Of a stretch of 37,490 nucleotides of DNA, positions 7,383 through 16,840 are shown piece by piece. The notes under the pieces were generated by a model. That model saw only the letters and a program-made list of their open reading frames with translations. It ran no database searches and was not told where the DNA came from. Where the stretch lies: the NCBI RefSeq assembly GCF_026627505.1, contig NZ_JAPNLK010000079.1:1-37490 (forward strand), in the 5' to 3' direction. The stretch is from Streptomyces sp. H27-H5 (GTDB lineage Bacteria > Actinomycetota > Actinomycetes > Streptomycetales > Streptomycetaceae). Numbering within the stretch: the stretch's first letter is position 1; each line of letters starts with the position of its first letter. A program made the translations under genes and the position numbers.

Positions 7383-7898
7383 ATGAATCCCGTGACCAGA
7401 ACCGAAGCCGGCAACGGCGACCCCGGACACCGCGGCGACGGGACCGAAGATCCCGGCATCGAGCTGACCCTCCTCGTCGGGATGGGGTTCCAGCTCCTGC
7501 TGGCCGAGTTCACCCGCCGCCTCACCGCCGTCGGCGAAGGCGACCTGCGCCCCCTGCACGGCATGGCCTTCCAGGTCCTCAAGGGGCCCGGCGCCACCGC
7601 CACCGAGCTCGCCGAGCGGCTCGGGGTGACCAAGCAGGCGGCCGGGCAGATGGTCGACGACCTGGTGCGACGCGGTTACGTGCGGCGCGAGCCGCACCCC
7701 GGGGGCGGCCGCCGCAAGCTGGTGGTCCTGACCCGCGCGGCCTACGACCACCTGAGCGTCGCGGGCGCGGTCATGCACGAGCTGGAGGCCGAACTGGCCG
7801 GCGCCGCCGACCTCCCGGCGCTGCGGCGCGAACTCACACGGGTCGTCCGCGCCCTGCATGGGGACGGCCCGCTCCCGGCCCTGCGACCGGTGTGGTGA
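7383..7898 (+). CDS. MarR-family transcriptional regulator
   Basis: 171 residues starting at ATG 7383. The winged helix-turn-helix lies at about 75-125: ATELAERLGVTKQAAGQMVD is the recognition region, and HPGGGRRKLVVLT is the wing. The N- and C-terminal helices would form the dimer interface. It is divergent from a cupin gene with twin operators between them, so it very likely binds there. No Cys typical of redox-sensing MarR proteins is visible, so a small phenolic-type ligand is more likely than an oxidant. It is followed by a hairpin terminator. Confidence 0.9.
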   Translation: MNPVTRTEAGNGDPGHRGDGTEDPGIELTLLVGMGFQLLLAEFTRRLTAVGEGDLRPLHGMAFQVLKGPGATATELAERLGVTKQAAGQMVDDLVRRGYVRREPHPGGGRRKLVVLTRAAYDHLSVAGAVMHELEAELAGAADLPALRRELTRVVRALHGDGPLPALRPVW

Positions 7899-7899
7899 A

Positions 7900-7930
7900 C
7901 CCCGCCGCCCCCTGAACGGCGGCGGCGGGG
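7900..7930 (+). terminator. Terminator of the MarR gene
   Basis: CCCCGCCGCC pairs perfectly with GGCGGCGGGG (10 bp), starting 2 bases after the stop codon. It is followed by GAAACGAAA and has no T-run. Confidence 0.6.
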
Positions 7931-7938
7931 GAAACGAA

Positions 7939-7989
7939 AGGCCCGCCGGTGCCGCGGCTCGGATGATGAGCCGTGACGCCGACGGGCCT
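7939..7989 (-). terminator. Terminator of the cytochrome c maturation operon
   Basis: A long imperfect hairpin with arms of about 22 bases (AGGCCCG... and ...CGGGCCT) around a 7-base loop, 26 bases past the ccsB stop. Read on the minus strand it ends GGGCCTTTCGTTTCC, a mildly T-rich tail. Confidence 0.6.
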
Positions 7990-8014
7990 GTGCCCGTGCG
8001 GTCGAACGTCCGCG

Positions 8015-9097
8015 TCAGACGCCCGCGTACGAGTGCTTTCCGCTGAGCAGGATGTTCACGCCGTAGTAGTTCCAGATCCAGCAGGCGAAGGCGAAGAGCG
8101 CGAGGTACGCGGCCTTGCGGCCCTTCCAGCCGGCGGTGGCCCGGGCGTGCAGGTAGCAGGCGTACGCCACCCACGTCACGAAGGACCAGACCTCCTTGGG
8201 GTCCCAGCCCCAGTAGCGGCCCCAGGCGTCGCCGGCCCAGATCGCGCCCGCCACGATGGTGAAGGTCCACAGCGGGAAGACGGCCGCGTTGATCCGGTAC
8301 GAGAACTTGTCGAGCGAGGCCGCCGAGGGCAGCCGCTCCATCACCGAGGAACGGAACCGGCCCGGCGTGCGACCGGCTTCGAGGTGGGCCTCGTAGGAGT
8401 CGCGGAACAGGTACAGCACCGCGCCGGCCGCACCGATGTAGAACACCGCACCGCAGAAGATGGCGGTCGAGACGTGGATCCACAGCCAGTACGAGTGGAG
8501 GGCCGGCACCAGCTGATCGCTGTCGGTGTACAGCCACGTGGTGGCGATGCCCAGGTCCAGCAGCACGGTCGTGATGAGGATCAGGCCGAGCCAGCGCACG
8601 TTCTTCTTGAGCAGGAGCAGCACCAGGTACGCGCCGACGGCCACCGTGGAGAAGGTCACCGAGAACTCGTACATGTTGCCCCAGGGGGCCCGCTGCACCG
8701 ACATGGCGCGGGTCACGACGCCGGCCGCCTCGATGAGGAAGCCGAGCACGGTCAGCGAGACCGCGACCCGCCCGTACAGGTCTCCCTGCGCGGTGCCGCC
8801 GGCCGCGCCCGGACCGTCCGGGACGTCGCGCGAGCCGGAAGCGGACCGGGTGACGACCTTCGGCCGGTCCAGGACGGCGGTGCCGCCCTGGGAGCGCACC
8901 TGCACGGCCGGGGCCTCGGCGCTCTTGGCGGTGGTCAGCGCGGCGGCCGTGCGGGCGACCTTGCTGCGGCTGCCGAACGTCCACTCGGTGATGTGCGCGA
9001 GGAAGGCGAGCGTGTAGACCGCCATCGACGAATAGACCAGGTAATTGCTGAGCTGAGCCAGGTTCTCGTTGGCTGCGGCTGCGAGCGGCGTCATCAT
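8015..9097 (-). CDS. ccsB: Cytochrome c biogenesis protein CcsB (ResC), heme delivery/ligation
   Basis: 360 residues, a multi-spanning membrane protein. The WWD-type heme-handling signature is clear: WGRYWGWDPKEVWSF in the C-terminal half. His-containing helices flank it (HVSTAIFCGAVFY before it and HARATAGWKG after). With ResB it forms the System II synthase, which carries heme to the outer face and attaches it to CxxCH motifs. The ATG start overlaps the resB stop (ATGA). A linker of about 60 residues at 45-105 is rich in Ala/Ser/Thr and probably cytoplasmic. It is last in the operon and is followed by a hairpin terminator. Confidence 0.95.
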   Translation of the reverse strand: MMTPLAAAANENLAQLSNYLVYSSMAVYTLAFLAHITEWTFGSRSKVARTAAALTTAKSAEAPAVQVRSQGGTAVLDRPKVVTRSASGSRDVPDGPGAAGGTAQGDLYGRVAVSLTVLGFLIEAAGVVTRAMSVQRAPWGNMYEFSVTFSTVAVGAYLVLLLLKKNVRWLGLILITTVLLDLGIATTWLYTDSDQLVPALHSYWLWIHVSTAIFCGAVFYIGAAGAVLYLFRDSYEAHLEAGRTPGRFRSSVMERLPSAASLDKFSYRINAAVFPLWTFTIVAGAIWAGDAWGRYWGWDPKEVWSFVTWVAYACYLHARATAGWKGRKAAYLALFAFACWIWNYYGVNILLSGKHSYAGV

Positions 9098-10806
9098 CCG
9101 CGCTCCCCTTCGACAGGTTCCGTGACAGGTTGGTCGGGCGCGGTGGGCGCCTGCTGGTGGAGCGCGGCGGAGAGCACCGCGAGCTCCTCCGGGAGCTTGG
9201 CGGACTCGCTGCGGCCGAGGCCCGCCATCTCGACGACGGTGACGCCGTCCTTGCCGGTGACCGCCCGGACCCAGATCCGGCGGCGCTGGATGAACAGCGA
9301 GGCGGCCAGGCCGCCGATCGCGACGACGGCGCCCGCGAGGGCCAGGCCGTTGGCCGGCTGCTGGGTGACCGAGAAGGTGGCCCAGCGTTCGACGCCCTCG
9401 AACTTCACGGTGCCCGCGCCGTTCGGCAGGGTCATCGTCTCGCCGGGCAGCAGCTTCTGCTTGAACAGCTCGCCCTTGTCGTCCTCGAACTGCTTCATCT
9501 TCGAGGTGTTCAGCTGGTACACGTTCTGCGGCAGACCCGAGTCCACGCCGAGGCTGCCGTGGTAGGCGCTGAGCGCGAGGACCGGGAAGTCCAGGGCCGG
9601 GAACTGCGAGAGCATCGTGCCCTTGCCCTCACCCGCGAAGGTGGGCACGAACATGGCGTTGAAGCCGAGCTGCTCCGCCTTGCCGTCCTTGTTCTTGTAG
9701 CCGTCGGTGACCTTGACGGCGCCCGACGAGCTGAGGTTCGCGTCGAAGGGCAGCATCGGCACGGCGTCCTTGTAGATCACCTTGCCGTCGGGGTCGGTCA
9801 CCGAGATGACCGGCGCGTAGCCGTGACCGAGGAGGAAGATCTTGGAGCCGTCGACCTCCAGCGGCTTGTTGACCTCGATCTCGGACTTGACCGGCTTGCC
9901 GTCCGCGCCCTCGCTGAAGGTCACGTACGCCTTGAAGTCGCGCGGGGTGCCCTTCTGCGGCCCGGTCTTCTCGTACGTCGCGTCGAACTTGTCCAGGGTG
10001 AACGAGAACGGCGGCAGGTTGTCCGAGGAGAAGAGGCTGCCGGACTTGAAGTCGTCGTACTGGGTGAGCGTGTTCGAGAAGCCCTTGCCGCGCAGGACGA
10101 GCTTGCCGCCCTCGGACTTGTAGAGCTGCCCGACCGCGAAGGCCACCAGCATGAAGATCAGGGCGATGTGGAAGGCCAGGTTGCCGGCCTCGCGCAGGTA
10201 GCCCTTCTCGGCGGCCACGGAGTCCCGGCCCGCCTCGGTGCGGAAGCGGCGCCGGCCGAGCACGTCCTTCGCGTACGAGAGCACCTCGTCCGGGGACTTC
10301 TCCGTGCGCCACGTCGCGTACGCGGGCAGCCGGTCGAGGCGCCGGGGGGCGCCCGGCGGGCGACCGGTGAGCTGGCCGACGAACTGCCAGGTGCGCGGGA
10401 TGATGCAGCCGATCAGCGACACGAACAGCAGGATGTAGATCGCGGAGAACCACACCGAGCTGTAGACGTCGAAGAGCTGGAGCTTCTCGGCGACGGGCAC
10501 CCAGAAGTCGTGGGTCCGCTTCCACTCCGCGACCTTCATCGCGTCGACCTGTGTCTGCGGGATCAGGGAGCCCGGGATGGAACCCAGGGACAGCAGGAAG
10601 AGCAGGATCAGCGCCACCCGCATGGAGGTGAGCTGCCGCCAGAACCAGCGGGCCCAGCCGATCACGCCGATGCCGACGGGGGCGGTGGGACCGTCCTCCA
10701 GGGGTGCGGTGGACAGTTGGGCGCCCGCGGCGGCGTCGGCGTTCGCCTCGGCCTGCTCGGTGGACTCGTGCGGCGTCTCGGTGGACGCCTTGTCGGTCGT
10801 ACTCAT
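9094..10806 (-). CDS. resB: Cytochrome c biogenesis protein ResB
   Basis: 570 residues. The N-terminus (1-45) is polar and Glu/Ala-rich. Membrane helices then follow (LTSMRVALILLFLLSLGSIPG near 62-82, another near 120-140, a third near 210-230). A large extracytoplasmic domain of about 270 residues comes next, with a final helix near 490-510 (GLALAGAVVAIGGLAASLF). This is the ResB/Ccs1 layout. It partners CcsB in System II cytochrome c heme ligation. It is the third gene of the resA-ccdA-resB-ccsB operon, with GAGGA 9 bases before its ATG and a 4-base overlap with ccsB. Confidence 0.95.
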   Translation of the reverse strand: MSTTDKASTETPHESTEQAEANADAAAGAQLSTAPLEDGPTAPVGIGVIGWARWFWRQLTSMRVALILLFLLSLGSIPGSLIPQTQVDAMKVAEWKRTHDFWVPVAEKLQLFDVYSSVWFSAIYILLFVSLIGCIIPRTWQFVGQLTGRPPGAPRRLDRLPAYATWRTEKSPDEVLSYAKDVLGRRRFRTEAGRDSVAAEKGYLREAGNLAFHIALIFMLVAFAVGQLYKSEGGKLVLRGKGFSNTLTQYDDFKSGSLFSSDNLPPFSFTLDKFDATYEKTGPQKGTPRDFKAYVTFSEGADGKPVKSEIEVNKPLEVDGSKIFLLGHGYAPVISVTDPDGKVIYKDAVPMLPFDANLSSSGAVKVTDGYKNKDGKAEQLGFNAMFVPTFAGEGKGTMLSQFPALDFPVLALSAYHGSLGVDSGLPQNVYQLNTSKMKQFEDDKGELFKQKLLPGETMTLPNGAGTVKFEGVERWATFSVTQQPANGLALAGAVVAIGGLAASLFIQRRRIWVRAVTGKDGVTVVEMAGLGRSESAKLPEELAVLSAALHQQAPTAPDQPVTEPVEGERG

Positions 10807-10819
10807 GTCCGTGTAGTCC

Positions 10820-11605
10820 TCAGATCCCCACCGTGAAGCCGTCGGTCCAGGCCTGCATGTCGCTGATGAGCGTGCCCCACCATCCTGTGACGAGCAGCAG
10901 GCCGGTGAGGATCAGCATGCCGCCGCCGATCCGCATCACCCATGCATAGTGCTTCTTCACCCAGCCGAACGCACCGAGCGCCTTGCGGAAGGCGATCGCG
11001 GTGACGATGAAGGGCACTCCCAGCCCCAGGCAGAACACGACGGTCAGCAGCGCGCCGCGGCCCGCGGTCGCCTGGTCGATGGAGAGCGTGTTGACCGCCG
11101 CGAGCGTCGGCCCCATGCAGGGCGTCCAGCCGACCCCGAAGAGCACGCCCAGCAGGGGCGCGCCGACCAGCCCGGCGGCCGGCTTCCGGTGGAAGCGGAA
11201 CTCGCGCATCGTCAGCCCGGGGATCCAGCCCATGAAGAAGAAGCCGAGGAGTATCACCAGGGCGCCGAGGGCCCGGGAGATGGGTTCCTTGTTGTCCGCG
11301 AGCGTCGCCCCGAAGTAGCCGAAGAGCGCGCCCGTCGAGACGAAGACGGCCGTGAAGCCGAGGACGAACAGTCCCGCGCCGGCCAGCATCCGCCCGCGTC
11401 GGGCCTCGGCGAGGTCCGCCCCGCCGACGCCGGTCACGTAGGACAGGTAGCCGGGGACCAGCGGCAGCACGCAGGGCGAGAAGAAGGACACCAGACCCGC
11501 GAACAGCGAGAGGGGCAGGGCCAGCAGCAGCGCGCCGTTGAGGACGGTGGTGTTCACGCCGGTCGCCTCGGCGGCGAGGACGAGGTGGGGGAGCTCGGAG
11601 ACCAC
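10820..11605 (-). CDS. ccdA: CcdA-family thiol-disulfide transmembrane carrier
   Basis: 261 residues with six predicted helices. The two redox cysteines of the family are present: C45 in FSPCVLPLVPGYLSY and C163 in GVGWTPCMGPTLAA. CcdA passes electrons from cytoplasmic thioredoxin to an outside thioredoxin-like protein, here ResA encoded just upstream. That keeps apocytochrome CxxCH thiols reduced for heme attachment. The start is GTG 11605-11603, only 4 bases after the resA stop. The gap to resB is 13 bases. Confidence 0.95.
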   Translation of the reverse strand: MVSELPHLVLAAEATGVNTTVLNGALLLALPLSLFAGLVSFFSPCVLPLVPGYLSYVTGVGGADLAEARRGRMLAGAGLFVLGFTAVFVSTGALFGYFGATLADNKEPISRALGALVILLGFFFMGWIPGLTMREFRFHRKPAAGLVGAPLLGVLFGVGWTPCMGPTLAAVNTLSIDQATAGRGALLTVVFCLGLGVPFIVTAIAFRKALGAFGWVKKHYAWVMRIGGGMLILTGLLLVTGWWGTLISDMQAWTDGFTVGI

Positions 11606-11609
11606 GAGG

Positions 11610-12245
11610 TCACTTCTCCGCGAGGAGCGGGTCGATCATCGAGCGCAGCTGCTCCTCGTTGACCGCGACCAGGGTGCGGGCGGCGATCCGCCCCTCCTTG
11701 TCGAGGACGATCGTGGAGGGGATCGACTGCGGGTTGAGCGTGCCCTTGGGGAAGCGGAGCATCAGCTTGCCGTCCGGGTCGTAGAGGCTCGGGTAGGTGA
11801 TCCCGTAGGTCTCTTCGAAGGAGGCGGCGTTCTGCTTGCTGTTGTCCCGGGTGTTCAGGCCGACGAAGGCGACGTCCTTGCCGCCGTCGGCCATGGCCTT
11901 GGACACCTTCGCGAAGTACGGGGCCTCGGCCCGGCAGGGCGGGCACCACGAGCCCCACACGTTGAGGACGACGACCTTGCCCTTGAGGGAGGTCACGTCG
12001 AGGGTCTTGCCGTCCACGGTCTCGCCGTCCAGCTTGGGGGCCTCGGCGCGGTCCCCTTTGGCGACGGTGGAGATGCCGCTGGGGCCCGTCACGTAGTTGC
12101 CGCCGGCGGAACCGGAGGGTTTGCTGCCGCTGCCCGAGTCGCCGCACGCCGAAAGGGTGAGGGCGCTCGCGAGGGTCACCGCGGTCAGCAGGATGGCGCG
12201 GCCGCTGGTCGAGCGGCGGCGACGGGGGGCGCGGCTAAGGCTCAT
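11610..12245 (-). CDS. resA: ResA/TlpA-like thiol-disulfide lipoprotein
   Basis: 211 residues. The N-terminus has a basic region, a hydrophobic stretch and the lipobox LSAC (C34), so it should be a lipid-anchored extracytoplasmic protein. The thioredoxin-fold core has the redox motif WCPPC (C101, C104) within NVWGSWCPPCRAEAP. It is the expected reductant of apocytochrome c, recharged by CcdA. It is first in the four-gene System II operon. No good ribosome site is seen before ATG 12245. It lies 66 bases after the end of the NodB-like lipoprotein gene on the same strand, so read-through from that gene is possible. Confidence 0.93.
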   Translation of the reverse strand: MSLSRAPRRRRSTSGRAILLTAVTLASALTLSACGDSGSGSKPSGSAGGNYVTGPSGISTVAKGDRAEAPKLDGETVDGKTLDVTSLKGKVVVLNVWGSWCPPCRAEAPYFAKVSKAMADGGKDVAFVGLNTRDNSKQNAASFEETYGITYPSLYDPDGKLMLRFPKGTLNPQSIPSTIVLDKEGRIAARTLVAVNEEQLRSMIDPLLAEK

Positions 12246-12311
12246 GTGAAAAGTTTCGCATGAGCGATTTGCGGATCTTCCACGCCCCCCGACGGCGAAC
12301 CGAGACGCTGG

Positions 12312-13556
12312 TCAGGCGCCGGTGAGATACGTGCGCCAGCCACCGGCCGGTGACTGGCCGGGGGCGAGGCCCCGCAGCCGGTCCAGCACCTTGGGGTCCT
12401 GGACGTCCAGCCAGTCGATGAACTGCCGGAAGGATACGAGCCTTACGTCCTTTTTGTCCGCCATGCCCTTCAAGGCCTCCTCGACGGCGTCCATGTAGAT
12501 GCCGCCGTTCCACTCCTCGAAGTGGTTGCCGATGAAGAGGGGCGCGCGGTTGGTCTCGTAGGCCCGCCGGAAGCCGCCGAGGTAGGCGCTGGTGGCCTGG
12601 GTGCGCCAGCCCGGGTAGTTGGCGGCGACGCCCTTGGTGGTGTTCTTCGACTGGTTCGCCAGGATGTTGTAGTCCATCGAGAGCACCTCGAACGAGTGTC
12701 CGGGGAAGGGCAGGGACTGCAGGGGCAGGTCCCACAGGCCCGACTTCTTCACCGGCCACTGCTGGAGGCCGCCGGGCGAGGACGCGTCGTAGCGCCAGCC
12801 GCGCTCGCGCGCGGTGGGCAACAGGCCGTCCTGGCCGAGCAGGCAGGGGGTGCGGCCGCCGACGAGTTCCTTGCGGTAGTCGAAGGGCAGCGGTTCGAGG
12901 TCCGTGAACCCGGTGTTGGTGCGCCAGTTCGTGACGAAGGACACGGCCTGGTCGATCTCGTCGTGCCAGTCCTGCGGCGACCACTTGGCGACGGAGCCGG
13001 AGCCGCCGCAGAAGTGCCCGTTGAAATGCGTCCCGACCTCGTGGCCGTCGAGCCACGCCTGGCGCACGTGGCCGAGGGTGTTGCGGACGTTCTCGTCCTT
13101 GAGGTAGCCGATGTCCGAGGCGCCGACGGGGTTGTTCGGCGGCCGGTACAGGTGCTTCTTGGACTCCGGCAGGAGGTAGAGGCCGGAGAGGAAGAAGGTC
13201 ATGGCCGCACCGTGGTCCTTGGCGACCTTGAGGAAGCGGGGGAAGAGGCCGTTGCCGACCTCGCCCGCACCGTCCCAACTGAAGACCACGAACTGGGGCG
13301 GCGTCTCGCCCGGCTGGAGCGGGACGGGGGCGGGGGGCTGGTGGGGCTGGGGGCCGGTGTCCGCGGTGGAACCGTCCCCGATGCGCTTCGCGGCGGGCGG
13401 CCCGGGTTTCGCGGAGCCGGTCGCGTCCGGGTGCGCCCCGGAGTCTCTCGAACCGGAGCCGCCACCGCAGCCTCCGGCGCCCAGCGCGACGGCGCCGAGC
13501 CCGAGGCCGAGCGCGCCGCGTCGGGTGAAGTCCCGTGTCCTGCCCACATCGCTCAT
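12312..13556 (-). CDS. Tat-type lipoprotein, divergent NodB/polysaccharide deacetylase-like
   Basis: 414 residues. The twin-arginine signal is TRRGALGLGL, with R12-R13. A lipobox ends in GAGGC (C30), suggesting Tat export and lipid anchoring. A Pro-rich linker runs to about residue 85. The core resembles the NodB (CE4) fold: QFVVFSWDGAGEVG at 88-101 sits where motif 1 belongs, and HEVGTHFNGHF (172-182) supplies an HxxxH metal motif. Motif 1 reads W-D-G instead of the usual D-D-G, so one catalytic Asp is missing or moved, and activity may differ. It lies between hemL/phosphatase and the cytochrome c operon on the same strand. The substrate is unknown; a cell-wall glycan is plausible. Confidence 0.75.
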   Translation of the reverse strand: MSDVGRTRDFTRRGALGLGLGAVALGAGGCGGGSGSRDSGAHPDATGSAKPGPPAAKRIGDGSTADTGPQPHQPPAPVPLQPGETPPQFVVFSWDGAGEVGNGLFPRFLKVAKDHGAAMTFFLSGLYLLPESKKHLYRPPNNPVGASDIGYLKDENVRNTLGHVRQAWLDGHEVGTHFNGHFCGGSGSVAKWSPQDWHDEIDQAVSFVTNWRTNTGFTDLEPLPFDYRKELVGGRTPCLLGQDGLLPTARERGWRYDASSPGGLQQWPVKKSGLWDLPLQSLPFPGHSFEVLSMDYNILANQSKNTTKGVAANYPGWRTQATSAYLGGFRRAYETNRAPLFIGNHFEEWNGGIYMDAVEEALKGMADKKDVRLVSFRQFIDWLDVQDPKVLDRLRGLAPGQSPAGGWRTYLTGA

Positions 13557-13562
13557 GAAATG

Positions 13563-13628
13563 TCATACAAACGGACAATCAGAGGCGAATGAAGTCCGAG
13601 CACGGCGCGCCGTGGTCGACTTGTATGA
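13563..13628. promoter_or_regulatory. Palindromes upstream of the NodB-like lipoprotein gene
   Basis: CACGGCGCGCCGTG (13601-13614) is a perfect 14-base palindrome 45-58 bases before the start codon. An inverted pair TCATACAA (13563-13570) and TTGTATGA (13621-13628) flanks it. The surrounding 13557-13660 is unusually A/T-rich for this genome. It is likely the promoter/operator region, but I cannot assign -10/-35 boxes. Confidence 0.4.
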
Positions 13629-13723
13629 AAATAGAGAAACCCATGGGGAGGACATGGTCCGCCCACGCGGCTGCCCTACGCGACGGGGGGGCCGCCGGGC
13701 CGCCCCCGGGCCGACACGAAAGA

Positions 13724-13774
13724 GCCCGGACCCCCCGAAGGAAGCCCGGGCCCGGCCCGACGAAAGCGTCGGCC
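13724..13774 (-). terminator. Terminator of the hemL-phosphatase operon
   Basis: Two adjacent hairpins follow the phosphatase stop on the minus strand. The first is GGCC-GACG-CTTT-CGTC-GGCC with one bulged base (13754-13774). The second is GCCCGG pairing with CCGGGC (13724-13751), followed by TCTTTCG. The second, with its T-containing tail, is the better intrinsic terminator. Confidence 0.55.
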
Positions 13775-13812
13775 CCGAAAGCATCGGTCCTGAAGGCGTC
13801 GGCCCGAACGTC

Positions 13813-14543
13813 TCAGGCGCCGAAGGCCTTCGACTTGCCCTTCACCGGCTTCGCACCGGCCAGCAGGTGCGCCGGCACCAGGTCCCGGGCCGGCTCGCTG
13901 TAGCCCACCGACACCAGCGTGTCGCCCTGGTACGTGAACGACGTCAGCGACGCCAGCGTGCACTGACGGCGCCTCGGGTCGTGCCACAGCCGACGCTTCT
14001 CCGCGAAGCTGCGCACGATCCAGATCGGCAGCTGGTGGCTGACCGCCACCGCCTCGTGGCCGCGGGCCGCGTCGCGCGCGGCCTCGATGGCGCTCATCAT
14101 CCGCACCACCTGCTCCACGTACGGCTCGCCCCAGGACGGCTTGAACGGGTTCGTCAGGTGCTTCCAGTTCTCCGGCTTGCGCAGCGCCCCGTCGCCCACG
14201 CCGAAGGTCTTGCCCTCGAAGACGTTGCCCGCCTCGATCAGCCGACCGTCGGTCGCCAGGTCCAGACCGTGCACCTTCGCGACGGGCGCGGCCGTCTCCT
14301 GCGCCCGCTCCAGCGGGGACGCCACGACGTGCGCGATGTCCCGGCCCTGGAGGTGCTCCGCGACCCGGTCGGCCATCCGCCGGCCGAGCTCGGAGAGGTG
14401 GTAGCCGGCGCGGCGGCCGTAGAGCACGCCGTCCGGGTTGTGCACCTCGCCGTGGCGCATCAGGTGCACGACGGTGATGTCGACGGGGTTGGCGGGGCCG
14501 GCGCTCTCGGCGCCCGCGGCCGTGTCGGGGGTTCCCTCGGCGC

Positions 14544-14547
<4 letters not shown>
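13813..14547 (-). CDS. Histidine phosphatase family protein (phosphoglycerate mutase-like)
   Basis: 244 residues. The catalytic RHG motif is in TVVHLMRHGEVHNPDG (about 25-40), with the phosphohistidine inside it. The second catalytic His is in EAVAVSHQLPIW (near 173). Other conserved parts are SELGRR and ASPLERAQETA. The ATG at 14547 overlaps the hemL stop (ATGA), so the two are translationally coupled. Phosphoglycerate mutase itself is usually longer, so this is more likely a small-molecule or protein phosphatase. The substrate is unknown. The longer open frame upstream is a shadow of hemL. Confidence 0.9.
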
Positions 14548-15866
<1,319 letters not shown>

Positions 15867-15934
15867 GGTCTCAGAGGCCGCGACAGACTTGCGGACGGGC
15901 GTTTCACCGCGCCGCCCCGGGGGAGGTCACTGCC

Positions 15935-16171
15935 ATGATGATCAGGCTGCGTGGCGGGGGCCGCGGGGCCGGGGCAGGCAATACCAGTCGGGTGGAGATA
16001 TGCAACGCGGTGGTGGACCGGGCGAGGGCACGGACGGCCTGGACCCGCAGCGCGCCCGTGATGCCCGCCGCCGTGGAAAGCACCGGCGCCGGGCCGCGGA
16101 CGCGGCAGATCCCGTACCAGGCCCCATCCGGTCACCCGACAGCCTCCCCAGGGGGCGCGGCATGGGCGTGA
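15935..16171 (+). CDS. Possible small protein, 78 residues (uncertain)
   Basis: The ATG at 15935 is preceded by GGGGGAGG with an 8-base gap, the best ribosome site in the neighbourhood. The frame stays G/C-rich at third positions for most of its length. It ends at TGA 16169-16171, overlapping the start of the next gene by 10 bases. The peptide is basic and Arg/Gly-rich and starts MMIRLRGGGRGAGAG, with no family I recognise. It could be a real leader gene coupled to the next one, or a chance frame in a G+C-rich 5' region. If it is not a gene, the 295 bases between hemL and 16162 hold only promoter and leader sequence. Confidence 0.35.
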   Translation: MMIRLRGGGRGAGAGNTSRVEICNAVVDRARARTAWTRSAPVMPAAVESTGAGPRTRQIPYQAPSGHPTASPGGAAWA

Positions 16172-16599
16172 CGTACAAGTACTTCGGCGCCCCCGACGGC
16201 GCGACCGCGGCCCGGGTCCCGGTGACCATGCGTCCCGAGGAACTGGGCGGCGACGAACTCGGCATGGGCGGCCTGTTCACCAAGATCAAGCCGGAGACGG
16301 TCGCGGCGATGGTCCTCACCGGCATCGAGGGCATACCCCTGCACAAGGTGCCGCCGCTCGAACTGGTCGTCCTCCACCCCGACTACGCCGTGGTCAAGCT
16401 GCCCATGACGGTGGTCGACCCGCTGCGCGGCGTCGGCGAGGAGTCGGTCGGCGCGGCCGCCTTCATCTGGTCCACCGTCCCGGACCGCGGCGGCCCGCGT
16501 GACGCGTTCAACGTCTACCAGCTGCTCCACGAGTGGCAGGACTTCTCCCACCGCCTCCACGAAGCGGGCCACCAGCCGTACTGCCTCGTCTGGCCCTGA
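16162..16599 (+). CDS. Conserved hypothetical protein
   Basis: 145 residues from ATG 16162, with GGGGG about 7 bases upstream. It starts MGVTYKYFGAPDGATAA. It is soluble, with no membrane segment and no cysteine-rich site, and contains a conserved-looking C-terminal LLHEWQDFSHRLHEAGH. I recognise it only as a type of unknown protein common near hemL in Streptomyces. It is divergent from hemL. The frame is open further upstream, but that part has poor third-position bias and no ribosome site. The function is unknown. Confidence 0.7.
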   Translation: MGVTYKYFGAPDGATAARVPVTMRPEELGGDELGMGGLFTKIKPETVAAMVLTGIEGIPLHKVPPLELVVLHPDYAVVKLPMTVVDPLRGVGEESVGAAAFIWSTVPDRGGPRDAFNVYQLLHEWQDFSHRLHEAGHQPYCLVWP

Positions 16600-16615
16600 C
16601 CGCCCCCGGGCGGTC
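16598..16615 (+). terminator. Hairpin after the conserved hypothetical gene
   Basis: GACCGCCC-CC-GGGCGGTC is a perfect 8-bp inverted repeat overlapping the stop codon. No T-run follows. It probably acts as a terminator. Confidence 0.45.
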
Positions 16616-16619
16616 CGAC

Positions 16620-16635
16620 TGTGACCGAGGTCACG
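16620..16635. promoter_or_regulatory. CRP-like palindrome
   Basis: TGTGACCGAGGTCACG contains the perfect dyad GTGACC-GA-GGTCAC and fits the CRP/FNR-type pattern TGTGA-N6-TCAC. It lies about 206 bases before the Mut7-C gene and just after the previous gene's hairpin. Streptomyces Crp recognises sites of this form, so binding is plausible but unproven. Confidence 0.4.
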
Positions 16636-16684
16636 GGCAGAGCATCGACCGAGTACCGCCCGACCACCCGTCCACGGCGAGGCA

Positions 16685-16739
16685 CGGCCCGGGTCCCTCC
16701 CCTCCACCCGGGCCCCGGGCCGGCGCGGGACCCGGGCCG
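16685..16739. terminator. Large hairpin upstream of the Mut7-C gene
   Basis: CGGCCCGGGTCCC pairs perfectly with GGGACCCGGGCCG (13 bp) around a 29-base loop that has its own CCCGGG/CCCGGG pairing. It could be a second terminator for the gene ending at 16599, or a leader structure. This and the CRP-like site are all I see between 16600 and 16840. Confidence 0.4.
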
Positions 16740-16840
16740 GCCGGTCACTACGAGGCCCAGCCCGGCGGGCCCCCGCACCACGTCATCCGCCACCGCGTAA
16801 TTCGGCCGCGCCCCCATCCGGCCGGTGGCATGCTGGCCCT

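Noticed and set aside
8526..10836. Long plus-strand frames opposite ccsB and resB
   Set aside because: Composition follows the antisense of strongly conserved membrane proteins. No ribosome sites and no recognisable motifs.
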